35,071 nt of DNA from Apostichopus californicus (Eukaryota; Echinodermata; Holothuroidea; Aspidochirotida; Stichopodidae), in contig JAIPMN010000496.1 in NCBI GenBank assembly GCA_020650975.1, forward strand, positions 9,468 through 44,538, given 5' to 3'. Numbering within the stretch: the stretch's first letter is position 1; each line of letters starts with the position of its first letter. Under the pieces are notes generated by a model. It saw only the letters and a program-made list of their open reading frames with translations. It was not told where the DNA came from and did not search any database. This document shows, piece after piece, positions 23,243 through 31,900 of the stretch. Made by a program: the position numbers and the translations under genes.

Positions 23243-24177
23243 TCACATAGATTCTTTGAGCCTTTGGGCAGGGAATCAAAAATAGGCTCCTTAAATTTGA
23301 TATGGTACATCTAAAAACCAAATATGGGATCTGCCCATGCTTCCCTTCATGAGATATCATGTTTACAAGCTGGGCATCACAAAAGCACATACACACATAG
23401 GCCATCATGGATGCAAAGATAACGACTATCATCGAAACCAAACAGTCCTGGACATGGTTGCATATAAACAAATTAGCTTTTGATAACATGGCAAGTTCAT
23501 CCCTGGTAGAGTCCACGCTCTGGTTCATCTTACGAATAATCCTTTATCAATTCGACTGTAGTTGGATGAATATAATTCTAGATTAATATGAATAACAAGA
23601 TCAGTCCGGGTAGAGTTTTGCACCATTCGTCCTCAGCGATATTTTACATTCAATGTGAAAATGTTTAATTCCGAGAGTTGTGGTTCTATATTGCTTATGT
23701 GGCGAGATGACGAGAATGTGATTTTAACTTGTTTAGTCTAATGAATTTGCTTGATTGATCCGAGATGTTGAATATGTAATAACTCAAAACACTAGTAGTA
23801 TTGATCAGGTGCTGACAAGAGAAGGTGGGGGGGGGGGGGGTGAGGTGGGAGGGTAGGAAAGGTCATGGGATACAGCCCCATGGACAATTCCCCTTCAAAA
23901 AGTGGACCCTGTAACGATTATCCCCGGGGACCAACCTGTCTCTGGACGACCCAAGTAATGTCCAAAAGTCAGATAGCATGGACAAACAACAAGGTCAATG
24001 ACCTTACAACCTCTTTACATGTTGATGGTACAAAACAGCCCCCTGCTTGCATTGCAGTTTCAAAGAATAAAGTATACAAATTAACTATAGTAATGAATCA
24101 CCAAATACTGAGGAAAAAAAACGAAAAAACAAATTAATCAAAATAAAACCACAGGCAAAGATAAGATGATGATTTTC

Positions 24178-24183
24178 TTTATA
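24178..24183 (-). terminator. Weak candidate poly(A) signal for MsrA
   Basis: TATAAA on the minus strand, the first plausible variant signal downstream of the SECIS-like element. No canonical AATAAA was seen on this strand between 24120 and 24635, so the transcript end is uncertain. Confidence 0.2.
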
Positions 24184-24634
24184 TTTGAAATTCTATCATA
24201 TAGCTTACTTAAAACTTTTGCCTGAAACTCTTTCAGCAATGAAATAAGTCAGAGGGCACTTCAAAGCATCCATAGATTGGTTCCAAGAGTTCTTGGTTTA
24301 ACCTTACTACATCATATAGTTTGACCTCTGACCTACTGGGATCATCAGTGAAAGAGGTTCAATGACAAAAATTAAGCAGCTCTGAATAAACATAATGAGT
24401 ACAAATAAGAAACTAAGCAGACATCAAGTAAATAGATCACATAATTGCAAGGACATTTTAGACCAAAACATTTAACGATGTAACAAAAAATATCCCACTT
24501 AACCAAGTTTTCTATTCATATATTCCAAGAAAGACTAGATTTTCACTCCTACATTTTGATAGTTGGCCACAAAAGCACCTGAGATATTACTGTTTTGACA
24601 GAGAAAACTAAGAAGAAATGTGTTTGTGACAAAG

Positions 24635-24702
24635 CTCAAAATCACATCAACTTTGACAAGTAAGGAATTATTATTATGTTAAAATCTCATTGATCCAGTG
24701 AG
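24635..24702 (-). promoter_or_regulatory. SECIS element candidate in the MsrA 3'UTR
   Basis: On the minus strand about 1.03 kb after the MsrA stop, a 68-base stem-loop fits the eukaryotic SECIS plan. Lower stem: CTCA pairs with TGAG and ATCA with TGAT. The core quartet is TGAG inside ATGAG on the 5' side and TGAT on the 3' side, giving the tandem G.A pairs. The upper helix follows directly: ATTTTAACA with TGTCAAAGT, nine positions with one A.C mismatch. The large apical loop has AA one base above the helix, and TAA/TTA in it could form the mini-stem of a form-2 SECIS. In eukaryotes this structure recruits SBP2 and eEFSec to decode UGA as selenocysteine. The fold was built by eye, not by an energy program. 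Confidence 0.7.
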
Positions 24703-25737
24703 TTTAGAAGTATTCCATCCTCAGGGCATGATAATCTGACATGGCATTGCCAAAATGCTACAACTTTAAACTGCTTTGACAACATTTTACCATTTCCCGG
24801 TGTCAATAAGCATTTGGTCCCTAAAGATGGGAAAGGAAATTGGGGGTATGCCTGGAAGTCATAAGAATTTACCCAATATAGCATCAATTATCTGGTATCA
24901 GTTACAGGTTATACCAATTAGTAAATAAATCAGTTTAATTAAAACTGCTCATTGCTATAATTGTCTACTAAACTTGAATTCAGGTAAAAACCCAGACCAT
25001 GCAAAACTTGTCTCCCCAATGCTAGCAGGTTCAGCAATTATTACTTTCTCTTTTATCTCCATTTTCTGTTGGGCAACAGTGAAAAAAACAAATTAAATGA
25101 AAGCATGTCAAATCAAGGTTTACTAAGTTAGTACAATGAAGCTTCTAAATATCTATCATTCCCAATACATAATTTTTCTTAATTTGAAACTATTTTCTGA
25201 AAATATATACTTGATGGTTGTGAAATGAACAACAGAGTTAAAGATTTGTAATGTTATTGCAAAATTTCCGGTTATTTTAAGTATTCAGAAAATATTGAAC
25301 GACACCAGCAGATAAAGATCTTAGGCAGTCCCCAGATCACATTCTACCCACAAAACTATTTTTCTTTAATATCTAAATATAAGGAAACTTCTTTTCCAAT
25401 GAAAGCACACACTTCAACATGAACAGGGAGAAAAGGGTGGAATACTGATTTAAGAAAGATTTGTCAAAGACAATCAGAAAATATATATAAGAATTATCTG
25501 TTTTTAGTCCTTTCTATTTCTGTTGTGCAATAGTACCATGACAGCCTCTTTATAACCAATCAACACACTATAAAACCCTGTTTACTCCCACCTCATCCCC
25601 ATTCCCTCCCTCCTCTCCCCCAAAAGGCATAGAGAAGATTATTTTATTATTTATTATTAATTATACACCTAAGAATAATCGACTATAAACCTCTGTCGAT
25701 CTGTGATAAAATATGTTCTGCTTTTAATAAATGCTTG
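24703..25737 (-). other. MsrA 3'UTR between stop and SECIS candidate
   Basis: About 1 kb of AT-rich sequence after the TAG, with a purine-rich run on the minus strand near 25590-25620. No coding signal. A 3'UTR of this length before a SECIS is within the range seen in animal selenoprotein genes. Confidence 0.6.
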
Positions 25738-25960
25738 CTAATGTCTACCACCTCTGCCAAGAACACTCCTGACATAGTTAGCCTGCTCATCATTCAGAGC
25801 GAGCACCTCCACCTCCTTCTCGAAGTTGTCCTTCTTGCCAAAGCCGGCCACGTATCCGTTGAGACGGGCAGCGGAGTGAGATTGGATCAGTTCCTTGGGG
25901 GCAAAGTTCAAACTCTGCAGGAGCGAGCGGTGCTGACGGAGCATGTACTTCTGATGGTAG
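25738..25960 (-). CDS. MSRA: MsrA last exon
   Basis: 223 bases after TTCCAG|, starting with the last base of the Asp codon and Y-H-Q-K-Y, then a lineage-specific tail of about 65 residues with many basic and acidic residues and no Cys, ending at TAG. MsrA proteins with C-terminal resolving cysteines have them in this region. Confidence 0.9.
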
Positions 25961-28900
25961 CTGGAACGAGATGCGTCGAGAAGACGGTATTAACATTTGA
26001 CATAATAGCAGTGCAGAAATCGTGCAGTGCCGTTCCTATGCATCCTTCTATAGTAGAATATTTTTGAGAGAGGGATTTGAATACATTTGTCACTATTTTA
26101 GAAGACTACCCATGTATAATGGTGACTATGATTGTGGGATACTAGCTCTTTTTTCATCAGAGTGAAAGCTCACAAGGATCACAAATTTTACAAGCAAACT
26201 GTACGCAACGACAAATTGTACGAAGGAAGAAGAAATGAAAATTAATCGCTAGACCAGATGTGGTAGATCACCAGAATGAGCATTGGGGTTGGGGGGGGGG
26301 AGGGCCGGGAAGATTGAAGGGTTACCTGATTGCTCTGGTAACAGATTATACTAAGGCAGGTAAATGAAAAGTGCTACATATCATCAAAAGCTATGGTTAA
26401 GTCAGGTATTAAGATGACAGGGGTGAGGTGGGGACAAGAGTTGAAGTTCGAATCAAATCTCTATCATGGGTGCGAGTGCCCTTGTCTCACTTCCACTTAG
26501 TCATTACCCTGCCTTACAGTTGTTTCACTTATCATTAGTCAGAGCTTTGTTGTTGTGTAACATGTTATCAAAATGCCCCCCCCCCTCTCTCTCTTCCCAC
26601 TTAATCCCACTATTAACTGCTGAAGTATTTCAAAGTTTATGTTACAGCAGTGCACGATTCAAGAAGTTCAGAATTGTTGCTCTAGAAACCATTTGAATTC
26701 TGTGGTTTTTTCTACTTACTCTTCAGCATCGTAGAACGTCTCAGCCGCTTTGATCGTTGTCTGAATCTTCCTCTTCAATGTCTTCTGGTGTTCATCCCTC
26801 GTCTTCTCTGCGAGTGCCTTCTGCTCCTCGCCGTGGAAAAAGATGGCCGACATATACTGTCTGTTGTGGCAAGAAGTGCTGTCGTGGTTGTTCCAGAACA
26901 TGGTGAGCAGATCCTCGTAGCTGGTCTCTGAAGGGTCAAACTCGAGATCGACCGTTTCAGTGTGGTCCCCCCTAATAAGAAAACGAATAAAACCAGGCAG
27001 TCTGTGAAAGATGGCAGATGGATGGATGGATGTGAGAAAGCTAGCTAATAATTAGCCAACATCAATGACAAGATATTCATCTATGGATGACTCTGAGATC
27101 TGCTAGCTGTGTTTGGAACATAGCATACCCCTATTTACACAAATATATACACTGTAAAAACAAGATCTGTATGTGTTGATTTCAGAAACGGTGTGAAAGA
27201 TGTAGAGAAAGCCAGCTCAGTTTGAAACATATATAACCTGGAAGTGTTAATTCTAGCCCAGGGTTCTAATTAAATTTCTATGGGGTGAAGAGAAAACTGG
27301 TTGGAGCAAAGGGCCAGACTGAATCAAAATCTCACTTGAGCTAAATTGAGCAACGTGCAGGGTAGGCCAGTACCGTATCAAGCTTAAGGTCATTTAGGGT
27401 GCTTAATGTTAATACACTATTAATGCAAGATTGCAGGCTGAGTTTTATTTTCAAGAACCTTGAAATCTTTTGCATGATGGATTTAAGCCATGGTCCACCT
27501 ACAGTAGAGAGATCAAAGTCCTAGGCCAATGAGACCTTGTCCAGCCCACACCGCATTAGCACTGCAACTTGAGGGGGATGGTAATTCAGAGTGAGACATG
27601 AAATTTTAGACAAGGACCTCAAACAGCTGCTATGTGTGCACTTTGCTCATGCATAATTTATTCAATGTTGGTGATAACTTAAAGTATGATTTACGGCATC
27701 TGTTTGTACTGGTGGCTTACTCATATGGGAAAAACCTTAGGAATCTGAAAATTGAATATTAAGTACACCCTGTAATGTATGAACCATCTTGCCAAGCATC
27801 AAATAATCAAATGTTACCCAAATGATTTTGAGGGAAACAAGTTTTCCTCCAGCTATCAATGTTTAGAAATTTGATGGCTATTTGCTTTCCCTGCACATCA
27901 AACTGCAGATGTCAAAGAGTAATTCTGCAACACGAAAAGAGCTAATCTAGGAAAACAGTGATGCAGAAGTGATTTTCTCATTAAATCTAATTTTAATCTA
28001 TAAATTTTAATGATGCTTGTGAATAAACTGTCAGTGAAATGTCCCTTCAGTGCTCCCGTAGTGGACTGTGTCATCAGCATAACACAATCATTTCAAATGA
28101 AACATCACTGGAAGGGAAGCAATTAGGCACAGACATGGCAAGTGAATGTATGATGTATATGTGAACAGTAGCTACATCATGGTTATTAATGTACAGCTCA
28201 ACTGTAGGGGTTTGACATATAGCTAGATAATGAATCAGCAAAAATTATCTATAATATAGATTAAAGATAAGTCAATTTTAGGTGATATTGAAATTGAAAA
28301 AAAAAATGGCAGCAATTATTTTGGGTGTGGTTATATGTCAACATTACACGCGGTTTTTACGTCATTGCAGATGTTGTTTTTGCTTTCAGTCTTATTAGAT
28401 ATGTACAAGCTAACAACCATGTACAGTAAACAGGAAGAACTTATAATCAATACATCTAACATGATATTTGACATCCTGCATGCAAATAGACACATGAAAA
28501 TCCCTTACATTCAATGTAAATGTAGTTAATCGTTGCTGAAATGAGACTTGAAATTCTGTCTCCGATTATTTGAACCAGTGTAGTACTATCAGTGTATATA
28601 GCACAGGTCTAATTCTGTACTTCGTACTAGTAACTCAGTACTAGTAACTCAGTGCTAGTAACTCGGTACTAGTAATTCTGTACTAGTAACTCAGCCCTAG
28701 TAATAATAATAATAATAATAAAAATGAACTTATAAAGCGCTAAAATCTACGGAGTATTTAATAGCGCTGTACAACCCTAATAGAACGCCAACTTGTAAAA
28801 ATGAGTCTTCAAACAAGACTTGAACTGACTGAGAGTGGGAGAACTCCGCACAGATATGGGCAGACCATTCCAGAGCTTGGGCCCGGCTGATGGAAAGGCA

Positions 28901-31900
28901 CGGTCGCCATAGGTTTTCAGTTTAGTTCTGGGAACAGTGAGAGTGAGTGTATTGCTAGAACGCAAGGTATAACGAGTAATGACCTTGAAGGACAGATCGT
29001 CTGGCAAATAGGCGGGTGCCATTCCATGAATGCACTTATACACCAGGAGCAGTACTTTGAAATTAATTCTGAATTCAACAGGCAACCAGTGCAAAGAATG
29101 GAGGATTCAGTACCAGTAACTGAGTACGTGTAACAGTGAGTCATCAAGGTTGTTATTCCATTCTACTTTTATTCAATATAGTTATCTCATTCTGACGTCA
29201 ATGCAGAAAAATCCTTTCAACACAGATTCCACCTCATTGTTTGCATATTGTGTATTTCCACAATGTATTCATAAACCACAAAAGCATAAAAGCACTTCTA
29301 GTCCCATATACAAACAACCCTACTGGAATCTTAAAACCCTACTGAACATCCCTATCATAAAGATACATGATTAATGACGTCACTGCAACTATGAAAGATG
29401 TTTTAACGGAACTTCCTCAATTAACAGAGTAAACATGAAACAGTGTTCCAATAAATAGCTTCATTTCAGACACTTAAGAAGTGAAACTGCAAGTATCTCC
29501 TTCCTGTCCATTATAGCACCTTAAACAAAGTAGTCAAATTTGACTTCCTTTACTTTGTGTGCTGTTTTTTTCTTACTGTATATATGTGTTAATTTGACCA
29601 GAATGACATACAGTAGTTCCAGAGGTATATATGTCGATATCATGAATTCTTTACAGCACACATACATGGTGGGATAATATAATATTTGCATTAACCAATA
29701 CTAGCATGCAACTGTTCAGCTAATATAATGTCAATTCTATAAGTCTTATCACATGATTTTAATGTGAAAGTTTTTAAAAAAAATCTATTTTGTACATGGC
29801 CTTTATGGGATAGAAAGAGAGTGGGGGGGGGGGGGAATGGTCTTACCCATTGGGCAATAGATGAGAATAATGTATTAAAGAAAAATTAGTCATGCCAAAA
29901 GCCATTCTATTGATAGGGTTAATTGAAATTGAAATTAAAATTGAATACTATTTATTTCCATTGAGATTATTATCATTGAGAAACTAACAATATGGTGGCC
30001 TTCTGGGTCTCAGCATGATTCATACTTTGAAAAGTAAATTACAATGAAAAAGCAGACCAAATATTTTTATCTTTATTGCAAACTATCTGGATCACAGGTA
30101 CACTCACAAAGAAGCAGAACCAGCAACTAAGACTTTAATTTTTTTTTTTATAATCATTGGGCTTTTTTTCTTCTTCATTACACTTAAACAATACTCTTAG
30201 CCATGCATGACAACTAAAGTGCACTCAGCAATAGTCAACTCGTTGACTACACAAGGACTAACAGTGTAATATACATACTGTAGCCTGGTGTGTACTGTGC
30301 ACACTAGATTAGCACTTACAGTGTAGTATATACTGTAGCCTGGTGTGTACTGTGCAGTATGCAGCCTCAACTATCGACGAGACTGTAACGTCAATTTTAC
30401 CGATATAGCTTACACGCAATTAGTGAAAGCTTCAGTTTGTGTTCTATAGCATCAATCTTTTGTCACACTATGGCCTTGCTAGTAATCATACATAATTGAA
30501 CACCTGTTCATTCCGCCTCAATCATCTTTGCTGTTACGACCATTTCATTGAACATGCCTAACTAAAAATTTACTAACCATTTTAATCTAAAAAAAACACA
30601 GTATGTTCCCCACATATATACTGTATAAAAACATTGTTTGGTGTCACTTGAAAATCTTATCAAGCCCAATTCAATTTCATCTTTACTGGTGCCATTTTGG
30701 TGGACTTAAATTACAGTCCATTTTTCCAGGTATACTCTCTTTCCAACTCATGTTCAGTAAGGCATGGCCAGATAAGATTGTAGCAAATAACAAAATACTG
30801 TACAGCTTTAGAGTATAGTACCTGTCACATTCTCTCCATATCTGTCTAGTCCATCTACCAATTAAAAACAGAAAAACCCCAAATAAAAGTGTCCTTACAT
30901 GCTGTAGTAATTTGGCAGCTTTTTATCACCGCCAGTGTAACCAACTCGGGTGCGGACCACCCCCGGGGCACAGCCAAACTGTGCCTCGGGGAACCAAAAT
31001 CAGCTGAGTGCAAAAGTGGCTCTCTCCGTCTGGCAGCTCGGCTCTGGCCTTGGAAGCTTTGTTCCCTCCATCTATAATGGGCAAAAAAAATACATAAATA
31101 TACAGATTGAGACATAATGGTCTGGTTTCTTCCACAAAAAAAAACACACATTTCAAGGAACGAGTTCGGCAAGTTATGGAACAGATACTAGAAATTGATA
31201 GTTTTCACGATTAAATCATTATGACAGTTTATAATCAATCAGGCAATTATTTTTAAGACACTTAAGTTATTGTGGGAGAACCATGCAAAGGCTTATGGAT
31301 TAACAACTTTCACATTAGTTGGCTGCCAATTTGACATTTTAATGCAAATTTGGAATCATTTCAAATTAGAAAGTCATTTTAGATGGGATAACCACAGATT
31401 GCTCTTGGATAGAAAAACCATGTGCCTCACTATGACTCCACCGTGAGTCAAACCCAGGACCTCCCGATTGCTAAGCCTCATTGCTTCAAATGCCACCGCC
31501 TTTATCCACTTGGCACCAGTTTTTAACAAGCCATTTGTGAAAGTGCTCTCAATATCTGGTTCTTTATATCTTTAATGTTAAACTGATGGCATATATGTAC
31601 AAGCAACAGATGCCTGCAACAGAATACTCTTCTGTTTCAAATTACATTTCAGATACAGGTCTATATAGCTCTGACCCTACATAACAAAATACCTCAAACT
31701 AATATATATATGTTCTATTTAAGCATACCACTTGAAACAAGACATGACATAGATACCACTGTCTAGCTGATAGAAATACTCTTCCATTATGTTATAGGTG
31801 AAGTAAAATTTTTAAAACTAACAAACTGAATCACTAATTTCCACCATAAAATCCTCACCAAATTTCCTCCGGTGACAACAAAATAACATTTTCTATAATC

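Larger units (their letters stand above)
22174..23314 (+). repeat. 34-bp exact direct repeat flanking the tandem array
   Basis: A 34-base block starting AATAGGCTCCTTAAATTTGA is identical at 22174-22207 and 23281-23314, on either side of the 299-bp array. This suggests that the array and both flanks belong to one larger composite repeat. Confidence 0.75.
14941..24170. other. Intergenic region between MYLIP and MsrA
   Basis: About 9 kb with no recognised gene on either strand. Its open frames are short and match no family known to me. It contains the two hAT-like MITEs, the 299-bp tandem array, six of the window's poly-G/C tracts and a GC-richer patch at 19400-19600 without protein similarity. 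Stretches not listed separately show nothing I can name. Confidence 0.55.
26972..30898 (-). other. MsrA intron with LINE fragment
   Basis: 3.9 kb between AT|GTAAGG and ATTAG|. Contains the 15-bp tandem repeat and LINE end at 28.6-29.1 kb, a poly-G tract at 29823-29835 and a direct duplication at 30261-30356. No other coding feature recognised. Confidence 0.75.

Noticed and set aside
22320..23400. CRISPR-like array
   Set aside because: The repeat unit is about 299 bp in an animal genome, without short repeats and unique spacers; it is a satellite-like tandem array.
24929..24952. A second SECIS-like motif (ATGAGCAGTTT...AAACTGAT) on the minus strand
   Set aside because: The helix between the two core motifs is only 5-6 bp with a five-base loop, far shorter than a SECIS upper helix.
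25735..26067. 110-codon plus-strand open frame
   Set aside because: Antisense to the last MsrA exon, with no similarity of its own.
31000..31002. Reading the MsrA TGA as a pseudogene nonsense mutation
   Set aside because: Every other part of the gene is intact, the stop falls exactly on the catalytic Cys codon, and a downstream hairpin and SECIS-like element are present. It stays possible until reads confirm the base.
30855..31172. Minus-strand open frame of 105 codons over the MsrA exon
   Set aside because: It is in another frame from the MsrA motifs and crosses the exon borders; it is open only because of the high GC of the exon.
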